Shown here one piece after another: positions 13,601 to 38,654 of a DNA stretch of 64,000 bases. Position 1 is the first letter of the stretch; each line of letters begins with the position of its first letter. The notes under the pieces are model-generated. The model searched no databases. It worked only from the letters and a program-made list of their open reading frames with translations, and was not told the origin of the DNA. Origin of the DNA: Chrysogorgia sp. JL179-B06 (Eukaryota > Cnidaria > Anthozoa > Scleralcyonacea > Chrysogorgiidae); the NCBI GenBank assembly GCA_035772405.1, contig JAYKKM010000494.1, forward strand, positions 806,001 to 870,000, in the 5' to 3' direction. The position numbers were made by a program, and so were the translations under genes.

Positions 13601-16600
13601 GTCACTTTTAAATCATCTATTGAGGGGCAAGTTGATCAAGAAAGATCGAGATTGGAGAAATGTGTTCAAAATATTGATACTTGGATGACAATAAATAAAT
13701 TGAAATTAAGCAGAGACAAGACAGAACTACTTATGCGAGCCATCGACCTCAGCCTTTACTGGACTCTATCATAGTTTGTGATGAAATAATTAATCCTTCA
13801 TCTAATGCTAGAAACATTGGTGTTATTTATGATACTTCATTGTCAATCGAACAACATGTAATTGGCACATGTACATCAGCTTTTTGCTATATAAGTTTTC
13901 AAATAGCAGAAACTCTGATGCACGCGTTTGTTACTTCAAGGCTCGATTTTTGCAACTCCCTTCTATACGGACTACCAAAATATGTTATTAAGCGGCTACA
14001 GAGTGTGCAGAATGCAGCAGCAATACTAGTTACCTTAACTAGGAAATCAGAACATATTACGCCCATTTTATATAGTTCACATTGGCTTCCTGTTGAAGAA
14101 CGTATTAGTTTTAAAATAGTTTTATTGACATTTAAATCGCTTTATGGCTTGGCACCTCTGTATATTGCCAATTTAGTTAATTTATATATACCTAGGCGTT
14201 GTTTAAGATCTGCTACGAGCAATAGGCTGGTTCAAGTACCATATAACTTACTCACATATGGCTATAGGACATTTTCAAGTGCCACCCCCAACTTATGGAA
14301 CGATCTTCCTCAAGACATTAGAAATTGTACAACACTTAATGATTTTAAGAGTAAAGTTAAAACTCATCTTTTTAGGAAAACATTTTAAAATTAAATTGAT
14401 GTTTAGATTTTTAGATTAAATGATATTGTATATAAGTGTATTTTAAACCAATGTAAAGCGCCATTGGACAGCAATGGAAATGGCGCTATATAAAAACTAT
14501 TATATTATTATTATTATCATTAAGTTCATTTATAATTTATTCGGCCTAAATTTGACTTGAGACTGGGACGAGACACGACCAAGTTGTGTTCTGCGTGACG
14601 TCACGTTGTTTGCAAGTCTTGATATTTTCCCATTAATCAGTTTCGAAATGGCTTTTGTAAAGTGACTCGAGCATCTTCCTCCTTTTCGTACTTCATTTGA
14701 AAATTTCGCCATCCTAAAATCGGTATTGCAAACAAAGTGATGTCCAACCTCGTTCCCAGGGCATTCCTGGTTTGGCGGGGCGGGAATTAAATATGCAAAA
14801 GCTAAGTGCGTTTTTAACTTTTTGAACAATTTCTTTACAATTTATGTTCTCTATATGCATTTCAAATCCTAAATCGGATTTTTAAAAATTGGTTTCATGT
14901 GCACTTTAACAGCAAATATAGATAACTGTAAGAGCATCTTTAACTATTTTTGACAATTTTATTTATTTATTTTTATCTTCGAATTCTTTACCAGTGTTTG
15001 AACTTGCTCAAACGAAACTAAATTTTGAGAGAAAATCCATATGAAAATTGGAAAACGTTATGTCGGTTTAGTTTATGAATTATTGTTTGAGAAACTTTGC
15101 GAGAAAATGTGAATATAAAGTTCAAATCCTTGAATCTAAATGTTTGAAGCTTGCCATTCTTTTATTTAATGTGTTATATATATAATTGAAAATCTCCGAC
15201 CATTCTCGTTCCCAGCCCCCGTTTCTTTTAGCTCGGCGCACAAGAAAATGTAGGGCTCTGGAGGCACTCGATTTGGGTAAAATATGATTCGCTAATTTTA
15301 AATAATGAAATTCTCCAACGGAAGAAATTGTATTGTTATATTTGAAGATAAAAAACTAGTTGTGAGCTTCAATAAAATGACGAATGTGGAAGTAGAATAA
15401 TATAGGATTTTGTCTCTAGAGGTCGTTTCAGTTAAGATTTCTCGTGAGCTGGGGACAAGAATAAGTCTGTGATGTGAATGAAAAACCGATAGAGATTTCT
15501 AGTACGTATTCCTTATAAGGACGATGACCGCCCAAATACCAGGCATTGATGCGCAAATAGCTAACACGTTGCACCCTCGTACCAGCCTCCTAGTTAATTG
15601 GATTGTAACCGACCCCAAAACAACAAAGGCCCTAACCCCCCGCCTAACGAGTTTTCTAACCCTAACCCCCGCCTAACGAGTTTTCTAACCCTAACCCCCC
15701 GGTTGTGTTTTGAGGCCATCCCTAGCCCATAGACGGATTTTCTGGGGGGGTGCAGGGGGGTGCCACCCCCCCAAATATCAGTTTTCACCCCCCCAAACAA
15801 ACTGTTCACCCCTCCAAAAAAAAATTTAACCCCCCCAATTTTCGGCATAATAACTAAATAGTCCACTCGAACGTGCAGAGTGTTGATGATAAAAAATAAA
15901 CGTAACACTCTGAAACTAATCGCTCCTGGTTTATTGGAGCAATATAAAGCTTTAAAACTCTATTACCTCAGCTTAGATCATCCTTCGCATAGCCCTTTGC
16001 TTTTGAAGTTGATAATAAGTATTGCTTTACAAAGTTTAACACAAAATATAACGTAAAGAAACGAGAAAATTAAAGAATTCTTAACGATACGATCTCCTCT
16101 CGTAATGGCGGATTATAGCAACCGAGCGATTTCCGACAATTTCTGACACGTTTTTGTTATGCGCAAAGAAGATGCGCACAAGGCAGACTTCAACCTTTGC
16201 CCTATGGTCATTTGGTCAATGAAAATCATGCGCGTTTTAAGTAACCCTCGACGTAACCCGTGGTTTAAGCCGTTTAACACATGTAAAATTTATGAAATTC
16301 AATTTCCAATATATATTTTCGATTTTTTGCAGCCTCATGAAATTTCTCCTCTGAATAGAGATTTTTACTAGCTTTTTATGCGGGATCGAATGATGTTGTA
16401 CTCGCCTCACAATATAGCTGATAACCAATAGACGCTTTGAGAATTGAGACTGCATTTAAGATAAAGTAAAAAATGGACGAAAACTTGATTATTGATCTTA
16501 GAAACCTTTTGAAGGTCTTTAGAATTAGTATTCGAGTAGCGCGCCATAAATTGTACTCGGATTCAAACAACAGTACAACACAATGATTTTATAAAAGTAA

Positions 16601-19600
16601 ACCACTAAACCCGTATTTTGTGTTGGGTTTACACTTTACACTTTACAGGTTCATTTAATTTTAACTCTCTCAACGGAAATGCCAAATTCATTGATTTGAC
16701 AACTTCAAAAAAACTTAGTTTTTTGCGAGGCTAGAAATCTTGATTTTTTCAAATTTTTCCTGGGGTACTTTGTTTTATACTCTCTAGCCTCCTTCTCGCG
16801 GCTCTACCCCTAGAGTCCAAGAGTCTAGACCTCACCTTCGTTTGGTGACGCTTTGTGTTAGCTCACCTGCTCACCCCCCTAAAATTTATGGCACCACCCC
16901 AGTAAAAAATATGAAAATCCGTCTATGCCCTAGCCCCCAGCATACTCACTCCCCTATTTGGAGAGCTAGATTTGTAGAATAGTGAGACAGACTAAGCATG
17001 TGGGATTAGAAATTGACTGTTAGACGCATGCGCTCGATAACGTGTTAACAATCCCACACCAGTGGGCTGGTACGAGCCTACGTATTTGTTCTTCCCAGTC
17101 CCGTCCGATAATGGCAAAACCATAACCTCCTGATCACTGGTGAGATGCTCTAATAATGTTGTAATGATGCTCTAATAATACTCTAATAATGCTCTTATAA
17201 TGCTCTAATAATGCTCTAATAATGCTCTAATAATGTTCTGATAATACTCTAATAATGTTCTAATAATACTCTAATGATGCTCTAATAATGCTGTAATAAT
17301 GCTGATGATGCTCTAATAATACTCTAATGATGCTCTAACGATGCTCTAATGATGCTCTAACGATGCTCTAATAATACTCTAATAATGCTCTAATAATGTT
17401 GTAATAATGCTCTTATAATGCTCTGATGCACTAATGATGCTCTAATGCTGTAATAATGTTGTAATGATGCTCTAATAATACTCTAATAATGCTCTTATAA
17501 TGCTCTAATAATGCTCTAATAATGCTCTAATAATGCTCTAATAATGTTCTTATAATACTCTAATAATGTTCTAATAATACTCTAATGATGCTCTAATAAT
17601 GTTCTAATAATACTCTAATAATACTCTAATAATACTCTAATAATACTCTAATGATGCTGTAACAATGCTCTAACGATGCTTGATGCTCTAATAATACTGA
17701 TGCTCTAATGATGCTCTAATAATGCTAATAATGATGCTCTAACGATGCTCTAACGATGCTCTAACGATGCTCTAATAATGCTCTAATGATGCTCTAATAA
17801 TGCTCTAATGATGCTGTAATAATGCTCTAATGATGCTCTAATGATGCTGTAATAATGCTGTAATAATACTGTAATGATGCTCGAATGATGTTGTAATGAT
17901 GCTGTAATGATGCTCTAATAATACTCTAATGATGCTCTAATGATGCTGTAACGATGCTGTAACGATGCTGTAACGATGCTCTAATGATTCTCTAATAATA
18001 CTCTAATAATGCTCTAATAATGTTGTAATAATGATCTAATGATGCTCTAATGATGCTGTAATGATGCTGTAATGATGCTCTAATGATGCTCTAATAATGC
18101 TCTAATGATGCTCTAATGATGCTGTAATAATGCTCTAATGATGCTCTAATGATGCTGTAATAATGCTGTAATAATACTGTAATGATGCTCGAATGATGTT
18201 GTAATGATGCTGTAATGATGCTGTAATGATGCTCTAATAATACTCTAATGATGCTCTAATAATACTCTAATAATACTCTAATAATGTTGTAATAATGCTC
18301 TAATAATGCTCTAATGATGCTCTAATAATGTTGTAATAATGCTCTAATAATACTCTAATAATGCTCTAATAATACTCTAATAATACTCTAATAATGTTGT
18401 AATAATGCTCTAATGATGCTCTAATAATGCTGTAATGATGCTGTAATAATGTTGTAATAATGCTCTAATAATACTCTAATAATACTCTAATAATACTCAA
18501 TAATACTCTAATAATGCTCTAATAATGTTGTAATAATGCTCTAATAATACTCTAATAATACTCTAATAATACTCTAATAATACTCTAATAACACTCTAAT
18601 AATGTTGTAATAATGTTGTAATAATGCTCTAATAATGTTGTAATAATGCTCTAATAATGTTGTAATAATGCTCTAATAATGTTGTAATAATACTCTAATG
18701 ATGCTCTAATAATGCTAATAATGATGCTCTAATGATGCTCCAATAATGCTCGAATGATGCTCGAATGATGCTCTAATAATGTTGTAATAATGATCTAATG
18801 ATGCTCTAATGATGCTGTAATGATGTTGTAATGATGTTGTAATGATGCTCTAATAATGTTGTAATAATGCTCTAATAATGTTGTAATAATGATCTAATGA
18901 TGCTCTAATGATGCTGTAATGATGTTGTAATGATGCTCTAATAATGTTCTAATAATGCTCTAATAATACTCTAATAATGCTCTAATAATACTCTAATAAT
19001 ACTCTAATAATGTTGTAATGATGCTCTAATAATGCTGTAATGATGCTGTAATGATGATGTAATAATGCTCTAATAATACTCTAATAATACTCAATAATAC
19101 TCTAATAATGCTCTAATAATGTTGTAATAATGCTCTAATAATACTCTAATAACACTCTAATAATGTTGTAATAATGCTCTAATAATGTTGTAATAATGCT
19201 CTAATAATGTTGTAATAATGCTCTAATAATGCTGTAATGATGCTGTAATGATGCTGTAATGATGCTCTAATAATGTTGTAATAATGTTGTAATAATGCTC
19301 TAATAACACTCTAATAATGCTCTAATAATGTTGTAATAATGCTCTAATAATGTTGTAATAATGATCTAATGATGCTCTAATGATGCTGTAATGATGCTGT
19401 AATGATGCTCTAATAATGTTGTAATAATGTTGTAATAATGCTCTAATAATGTTGTAATAATGCTCTAATAATGTTGTAATAATGCTCTAATAATGTTGTA
19501 ATAATGCTCTAATAATGCTCTAATAATACTCTAATAATACTCTAATAACACTCTAATAACACTCTAATAATGTTGTAATAATGCTCTAATAATGTTGTAA

Positions 19601-21566
19601 TAATGCTCTAATAATGTTGTAATAATGCTCTAATAATGCTCTAATAATACTCTAATAATACTCTAATAACACTCTAATAATGTTGTAATAATGCTCTAAT
19701 AATGTTGTAATAATGCTCTAATAATGTTGTAATAATGCTCTAATAATGCTGTAATGATGCTGTAATGATGCTGTAATGATGCTCTAATAATGTTGTAATA
19801 ATGTTGTAATAATGCTCTAATAACACTCTAATAATGCTCTAATAATGTTGTAATAATGCTCTAATAATGTTGTAATAATGATCTAATGATGCTCTAATGA
19901 TGCTGTAATGATGCTGTAATGATGCTCTAATAATGTTGTAATAATGCTCTAATAATACTCTAATAATGCTCTAATAATACTCTAATACTCTAATAATGTT
20001 GTAATAATGCTCTAATAATACTCTAATAATACTCTAATAATACTCAATAATACTCTAATAATGCTCTAATAATGTTGTAATAATGCTCTAATAATAAATA
20101 CTCTAATAATACTCTAATAATACTCTAATAACACTCTAATAATGTTGTAATAATGTTGTAATAATGCTCTAATAATGTTGTAATAATGCTCTAATAATGT
20201 TGTAATAATGCTCTAATGATGCTCTAATAATGCTAATAATGATGCTCTAATAATGCTCTAATAATGTTGTAATAATGTTCTAATGATGCTCTAATGATGC
20301 TCTAATAATACTCTAATGATGCTCTAATAATGTTGTAATAATGCTCTAATAATGTTGTAATAATGCTCTAATAATGTTGTAATGATGCTCTAATAATGTT
20401 GTAATAATGCTCTAATAATGTTGTAATAATGCTCTAATAATACTCTAATAATACTCTAATAATGTTGTAATAATGCTCTAATAATGCTAATAATGATGCT
20501 CTAATGATGCTCCAATAATGCTCCAATAATGCTCGAATGATGCTCGAATGATGCTCGAATGATCGAATGTTCTAATGATGCGCGAATAATGCGCGAATAA
20601 TGCTCTAATAATGCTCTAATCACTGATCTGAAATTACGATACTGTATGGAAGAGAGACAAACATTGTGCAATGTTTTCATTTTAGTATGGCTGATTAATA
20701 ATTCATACCTGTTGTTTTTTTATTTACCATAGCATGATGATCGCCTGAACAAAATTTTACAAGATGGTAGCATACTTATTAGATATTTCAAGAAACCAGG
20801 CATATTTAAATACCGTCATATACTGATCGATGAAGCCCAGGATCTCAGCGGTAATTGGATGGAATTTATAAGAAAGCTGCTGAATACTACAAAAATGGAA
20901 TCCAGCATTTGGGTCTTCTCTGATCCTTATCAACTGATAAGGCGAGAAACCAGCATGCCAGAAGAAGACGAAATGAACTTATTTCAGAAGAAACTGATAA
21001 CAAAAGTTATAAGGAATACCCATGAAACATATGAGGATTATCAATACTACTTCAAGACTGATGCCAACTGTAACCAACCGATGCCAACTGTAGACCATGA
21101 TGTTTATGGTATGTCGCCAGAGTATATCGTTGCAGAACAAGAAACTGACATTCACGAAAAAGTAGTCGAGAAATTGAAGGAGCTCCAATTAAAGAAAGTG
21201 TCATATCTTGATATAGCAGTTATTACTCAAGGGAATTCATGCGATCCATCAGAATCCAGCAGTGCCAAGATAACACAATTTCTCAAATCACAGAGCATAC
21301 CATATACGGATGCCGAGAAAGGTACCAGGCAAAGACATTACAAAAGAAAACAAAGTAATCCCCCTGTAATTGTCGACACTGTGCAAAGATTCAAAGGCCT
21401 GGAGGCAAAGGTTTTAATATTTTGCATCGTCGGTAACTGGGAACCACGAGATGTTGATTTATACGTGGCATTTTCAAGATCATTTTGTCATCTTATTGTC
21501 TTAGGAAAGTCTGACACTATCGAAGGCATAAAAACAAAACAAGAAATTTATAAGAACAAGAAATAA
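4056..21566 (+). CDS. NERD nuclease domain-UvrD-type SF1 helicase fusion, 4 exons
   Basis: Exons 4056-4683, 7170-7437, 10450-10546 and 20733-21566 join to 1827 nt (608 residues plus stop). All introns are GT-AG, and phases 1, 2 and 0 match exactly. The NERD domain (about 35-130) has GVEAE (38-42), EID (86-88) and ECK (101-103), which fit a PD-(D/E)xK nuclease core. The helicase has Walker A GSGKT (258-262), a motif Ia-like VLTYNVAI, VQTFDALL (311-318), DEAQD (364-368), SDPYQ (394-398), IRNT (424-427), TVQRFKGLE (547-555) and LYVAFSR (574-580). These are the SF1 motifs in order. The start at 4056 has an in-frame TAG three codons upstream. The expected role is ATP-driven DNA unwinding with DNA cleavage. 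Such fusions are best known from bacteria and archaea. The gene seems intact despite 15.7 kb of repeat-filled introns. Function in an animal is unknown; splicing is inferred from sequence only. Confidence 0.85.
4728..4975 (+). repeat. PLE-tail-like repeat in intron 1
   Basis: Matches the block at 53100-53290 and 54450-54560: GTTTGACGCTA near the left, then a TATAAATGGGGATGCTAAC-type segment, then CCCCTGATGAAGATACTAG ending in GGAGTGTC. It holds one copy of the unit that forms the 18-bp minisatellite at 53303. The GAAAC box of a hammerhead is missing here. Confidence 0.6.
4981..5439. mobile_element. MITE with long TIRs and TA target duplication
   Basis: Ends AGTGCCCATAACCTCAAAAT and inverse, TIRs of roughly 170 bp, flanked by TA on both sides (4979-4980 and 5440-5441). 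This suggests a Tc1/mariner-type non-autonomous element. A partial second copy lies at 21604-21901, just past the last exon of the same gene. No transposase is encoded. Confidence 0.75.
5440..5946. other. Intron 1 sequence, nothing recognised
   Basis: AT-rich, no repeat structure or coding signal noticed. Confidence 0.5.
5947..7119. repeat. 87-bp minisatellite, ~13 copies
   Basis: Unit of 87 bp starting ACCAACCTTTTACAGTATTT, with small indels. Because 87 is divisible by 3 the array gives long spurious ORFs on both strands. It fills the 3' half of intron 1 and ends about 50 bp before exon 2. Confidence 0.95.
7170..7437 (+). CDS. NERD-helicase exon 2 (Walker A)
   Basis: The acceptor TTATTCTAG ends at 7169. 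The first two bases GT complete the Gly codon begun in exon 1. It codes for residues 211-298, including QAAIL (Q-like motif) and GCAGSGKT. The donor is A|GTAAGA at 7438, phase 2. The Met at 7220 is internal, not a start. Confidence 0.85.
7471..7582. repeat. Palindromic MITE-like element in intron 2
   Basis: The arm CATGGTTGGT...CGTACGAATTTTATTCACG is inverted around a loop containing GCGAACGAGTGAG. The same loop core occurs inverted at 52480-52496. Confidence 0.65.
7841..8782. mobile_element. 942-bp non-autonomous TIR transposon
   Basis: Ends TATGGAGGGTGATGTCCGCC and inverse, with arms extending about 150 bp, flanked by the 6-bp direct repeat CGTTAC (7835-7840 and 8783-8788). An open frame at 8414-8683 has no recognisable domain and runs into the right arm, so it is probably not a gene. 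It truncates the Crypton-like fragment to its right. Confidence 0.75.
8815..9006 (-). pseudogene. Crypton/DUF3504-like N-terminal fragment, frameshifted
   Basis: The minus strand from Met at 9006 reads MSKRFANAGSVDNFIAEQEN, then a basic segment, then DVKLLQTFLETKN. A second frame then continues VEDIPTVELNEY down to about 8820. This order (VDNFI-EQEN, DVKLLQTFL, EDIP-ELNEY) is what I know from the N-terminal core-binding part of DUF3504 proteins, which derive from Crypton tyrosine recombinases. One frameshift near 8880 breaks it, and nothing of the catalytic domain is present. It lies antisense inside intron 2 of the NERD-helicase gene. Confidence 0.5.
9010..10449. other. Rest of intron 2, no gene recognised
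   Basis: Contains a short stretch similar to the 2786 MITE arm near 9738-9760 and otherwise unremarkable AT-rich sequence. Open frames here lack domains and sensible start or splice context. Confidence 0.5.
10450..10546 (+). CDS. NERD-helicase exon 3
   Basis: A 97-nt exon. The acceptor CTTTTCTAG ends at 10449. The first base completes Glu299, and residues 300-331 include VQTFDALLGHI (SF1 motif Ic-like, V-x-TF). The donor is AAG|GTACAA at 10547, phase 0. A second AG 11 bases downstream would put a stop in frame. The exon was found by phase and motif and is too short to stand out as an open frame. Confidence 0.8.
11306..12322 (+). pseudogene. CR1/L2 apurinic-type endonuclease domain
   Basis: Residues in order: LLNARSIKNK, IALTETWL, GRGGGVAL, VVIYRPP, LITGDFNFH, LDLVITR and LSDHYVV. 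These include the catalytic Asn, Glu, Asp-Asn and SDH positions of the exonuclease-endonuclease-phosphatase fold. The frame ends prematurely after KPKRY, before the reverse transcriptase. Confidence 0.9.
12756..14388 (+). pseudogene. CR1/L2 reverse transcriptase and C-terminal region (three frames)
   Basis: 12756-13115 holds the linker and first RT block. 13184-13774 holds SAYKQYHSTETA, motif A IDMSAAFDTVDHD, motif B GVPQGSVLGSILF and the catalytic YADD. 13840-14388 holds the CR1-type C-terminal segment with SRLDFCNSLL, LQSVQNAAA, HWLPVEERI and the closing FKSKVKTHLF. Frameshifts near 13115-13184 and 13774-13840 break the ORF. Confidence 0.9.
14543..17143. other. Intron 3 spacer with repeat fragments
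   Basis: No gene is visible. Inverted CTCGTACCAGCC motifs near 15577 and 17070 and the sequence 17060-17110 match a repeat also present at 56005-56165. A C-rich stretch at 15620-15840 contains short CCCTAACCC runs and homopolymer C. Open frames in it are low complexity. Confidence 0.45.
17144..20620. repeat. 11-bp minisatellite, ~3.5 kb (over 300 units)
   Basis: Units of 11 bp such as ATGCTCTAATA, with recurring variants ATGTTGTAATA, ATACTCTAATA and ATGATCTAATG. Blocks of variants repeat in the same order at several places (for example near 18840, 19330 and 19850), a sign of higher-order duplication. It lies in intron 3, ending about 110 bp before exon 4. Confidence 0.97.
20733..21566 (+). 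CDS. NERD-helicase exon 4 (motifs II to VI)
   Basis: The acceptor TTTACCATAG ends at 20732, after a pyrimidine-rich stretch. The first codon is CAT in phase 0 and the frame stays open to the TAA at 21564-21566. It holds LIDEAQDLS, WVFSDPYQLI, IRNT, TVQRFKGLE and LYVAFSR. The Met at 20859 is internal. AATAAA overlaps the stop region (about 21561) but is too close to be a confident polyadenylation signal. Confidence 0.88.
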   Translation, partial: HDDRLNKILQDGSILIRYFKKPGIFKYRHILIDEAQDLSGNWMEFIRKLLNTTKMESSIWVFSDPYQLIRRETSMPEEDEMNLFQKKLITKVIRNTHETYEDYQYYFKTDANCNQPMPTVDHDVYGMSPEYIVAEQETDIHEKVVEKLKELQLKKVSYLDIAVITQGNSCDPSESSSAKITQFLKSQSIPYTDAEKGTRQRHYKRKQSNPPVIVDTVQRFKGLEAKVLIFCIVGNWEPRDVDLYVAFSRSFCHLIVLGKSDTIEGIKTKQEIYKNKK

Positions 21567-21603
21567 AATATTTTTAAGTATCCAAATGAACGGAATTTAA
21601 TGA

Positions 21604-21901
21604 ACGGTCACACGTGCATAATGAGTTATCAGAGAAATATGTGTATATCTTCATTCTCGAACGAAATCCTTTACGTTTGGTGCTGTGGGAGAAACATGCA
21701 CATGTGTTATTCACACTTTAGTGTTTTTATTTGATGAACGCAAAGATATATAACATTCTCTGATTACTCATTATGCATGTGTACGTAAATTCCGGACATT
21801 TTGCATATCAAACAAAGAAAGTAACGAAAATCCTCAAAAGAAGTTACTTTATCATTTTAAAAGTTCTTCCAAATAAGACAATTTTTGAGTTTAGTGGCAC
21901 T
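21604..21901. mobile_element. Partial copy of the TA-MITE at 4981
   Basis: Right part closely matches 5150-5439, ending TTTAGTGGCACT. The outer left arm is missing. Confidence 0.7.
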
Positions 21902-22204
21902 TTAAGTAACAAATGTTGTTTAAGATCATATTCATATAGCTTTACTGATAAACTCTGTTAAAACATTTTATTAATTAAAATCATAATCCATGTTATATAT
22001 TTATAAACCAGCAGTTGTGGTCTTGTGGTTACCACACTTTCTATGAGCTGGGAGACACAGTTTCATATCCTGCATCGGACCTCCACTCAGGGTCTTAAAA
22101 ATAATTTGGAGAAAGTGCTGCATTTGCAATAATACCAACAAATGGTAAGACTTTCGGGTCTTCTCGGATAACGACCTTAAATCGTAGGCCCTCGGAACCC
22201 CTAT

Positions 22205-23072
22205 AATTGGGCTTCTAGCCTGTTGGGGTATTCCGTTCACCTATATAATAAATCTAATAAACTAAGCAAACCTTGACCATATTTATAATGGCCAATATTT
22301 GTGTGATTGGTCAATATTCGTTATCTTTACTTGTTATACCCCATTTTTTAATATATACCCCATTTTAATTTTAATTCATATGTGAAATTATTATATATAA
22401 AATTTTCAAACAGTGGAGCTGAGAACAGGCTGATCGAACGTGTGAGTTCAAGCCTTCATCAAGTAAACAATTTTCAGTCAAAATAGAGCACGAGGATATT
22501 CACAAAAATCTTCATGTTATCTTGCATGCAAGGATGAAGTACAAACCTTTATTGGTATGATTTAGAATTTACCTCATTATTGGCTAAAAATGAACTTGAA
22601 AATTAATTTGCTAACTGAGTGCTTCGTACTGAAATTATCTTTCGTTGCTGTAACTCGTTCAGATAAATTGTTCACAAAATCATCCTCAGGGTAACATGAA
22701 AATGAATCAACACTAATTATGTGCTGATTAATGTTGATAAATGATTCACAATACGGCATTATATTCTATTTATTATATGGCATAATTTACTTCCGGTGAA
22801 ATCGCGTGCTGATTGGCTGAGACTCTCTGACCGTGGTCGTCACTTTCCCGTAATGAAATTCCGGATTACGGGTTTTGACGATAAACTTTTTCCTAAAACA
22901 AATAAAAGTATACAAATTTGTTTCAGTGTTTTAATCAAATCATGAACGAGCCACAATCAGAGGATGAACACTCAGAAAGTGAGTTTTATTATCCTTTCGG
23001 AGTTTTTTTGAGTTTTATTAGATTTATCACTCTTTGGTGAACGGAATACCCCAACAGGCTAGAAGCCCAATT
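22205..23072. mobile_element. 868-bp TIR element
   Basis: A 37-bp perfect inverted repeat (22205-22241 and 23036-23072) beginning AATTGGGCTTCTAGCCTG and carrying GGGGTATTCCGTTCACC. The interior has no coding sequence. Confidence 0.7.
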
Positions 23073-23151
23073 GAAGCCGGAGTGTTCTGTTCAATAGCCC
23101 GTCACTCTTTGTCACGCTATTGCTGTCTAAAAGTACCATATAATAAACCTC

Positions 23152-23469
23152 TTAAGCCGGTTTTCCACTAAGCGGGTTTTTTCGCGCGAAGCGACTTTTT
23201 CTATTGTCTTATAAGCTCTCGGCTGGAACTAATTAGAAATATTTTCAATAGCGCTCCGTCGAGATGACGTCAGTACCGATGTTTGTCCGCTTTTACCCAT
23301 AATTCTTGCGGCCATAACAAAAGAAATAGCTCATTTGCAATCATTTGTGAGTCAAATTTGGTTTGTTTGTCCGCTTTTTGAGCTATTAATAGCAGCCAGA
23401 CTCTACGCTATTTGAACAATAAAAAGTCGCTTCGCGCGAACAAAATCGCCAAGTGGAAAACCGACTTAA
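23152..23469. mobile_element. TTAA-flanked MITE
   Basis: About 55-bp TIRs beginning GCCGGTTTTCCACT and containing TTCGCGCGAAGCGAC, bounded by TTAA on each side. The TTAA duplication is typical of piggyBac-type elements. It is non-coding. Confidence 0.65.
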
Positions 23470-23593
23470 TTAACCTCGTCCGCTTGGTCATTACGGGGAA
23501 ATATCAGACCTCCGTCTTTCATGTACGGACCTCGACCTACGGGCTTGGTCAGTACTGTCAAGACATCGGTGACCTTGGTCTGATAATTTCCCT

Positions 23594-23761
23594 TAAGGCC
23601 CCCACGTAGCCTTTTTTCGTGCAACTTGCGTCGCAAAAAAGCAAAATTCAGGTTGTACGGGCAATTTGGGGGATGTCACACGCTAAAATTGTTAGTGCAA
23701 CTTGAACATTGTTTTTTTGCGACGCAAGTTGCACGAAAAAAGCTTCGTGTAACGGGGCCTT
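23594..23761. mobile_element. 168-bp TIR element
   Basis: Ends AAGGCCCC and GGGGCCTT with arms containing CGTGCAACTTGCGTCGC in inverted orientation. A short CAGGATATAAAA direct repeat follows at about 23812-23856. Confidence 0.6.
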
Positions 23762-23980
23762 CAATGATCATGCTCTCTGTTAATAAGAAGTTATTAGTGT
23801 CCATTGAGAAAACAGGATATAAAACAGGATATAAACAGGATATAAAAACAGGATACTAAATGCCACGAATGAATACTTAAATTTCTAATTAATAAGTTTC
23901 TAAATAATTTAAATAAAAAAATAAACTAATTGCTGCCAAACTTAAAAAGAGAACATTGGTGAATTAACATACCTTCTGAA

Positions 23981-38471
<14,491 letters not shown>

Positions 38472-38499
38472 TTATCACACTTCTATTCACTATTTGTGA

Positions 38500-38600
38500 C
38501 TACCGCTGACCTGTAAGCGCACACACCGCCCGCCCCAATCCCCCGCTACTATTTGTAAGCAGTTCATGTCGTGACGTCACAATTTTCAGCAAAAATACCA
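38500..38600 (-). promoter_or_regulatory. Candidate PNPO promoter elements
   Basis: Just upstream of the PNPO start: a GC-rich patch with CCGCCCGCCCCAATCCCCCG (38527-38546, GC-box and CCAAT-like) and a CRE octamer TGACGTCA (38572-38579). No TATA box seen in a fitting place. Inferred from position only. Confidence 0.35.
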
Positions 38601-38654
38601 AAAGGCTTTTTTTGGTCACATGAAAGGCAGGGCCATTAGTTTGTTTTTTATAAT

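Larger units (their letters stand above)
10868..14521 (+). mobile_element. CR1/L2-type non-LTR retrotransposon, near full length
   Basis: Flanked by a 21-bp target duplication (10847-10867 and 14522-14542). The left copy is the last of three tandem 24-bp repeats (10792-10866). The body codes for an AP-type endonuclease, then reverse transcriptase, then the C-terminal domain, in several frames. The 3' end has TGTAAAGCGCC, then ATGGCGCTATATAAA and an ATT-rich tail, as in L2/CR1 elements. The opening frame 10890-11300 starts MAAMFSFLSV with a hydrophobic stretch and contains the DIAINPGP motif that precedes the endonuclease. Stops and frameshifts near 11300, 12320 and 13110-13180 make the copy dead. 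It lies sense in intron 3 of the NERD-helicase gene. Confidence 0.9.

Noticed and set aside
15640..15710. Interstitial telomere repeat (CCCTAACCC)
   Set aside because: Only a few irregular copies inside a C-rich repeat; not a TTAGGG tandem array.
17144..20620. Possible CRISPR-like array
   Set aside because: Units are contiguous 11-bp repeats without unique spacers, and the DNA is eukaryotic.
20859..21566. A separate helicase gene starting at 20859
   Set aside because: The frame is open upstream to an acceptor at 20732 and includes the essential DEAQD motif before this Met.
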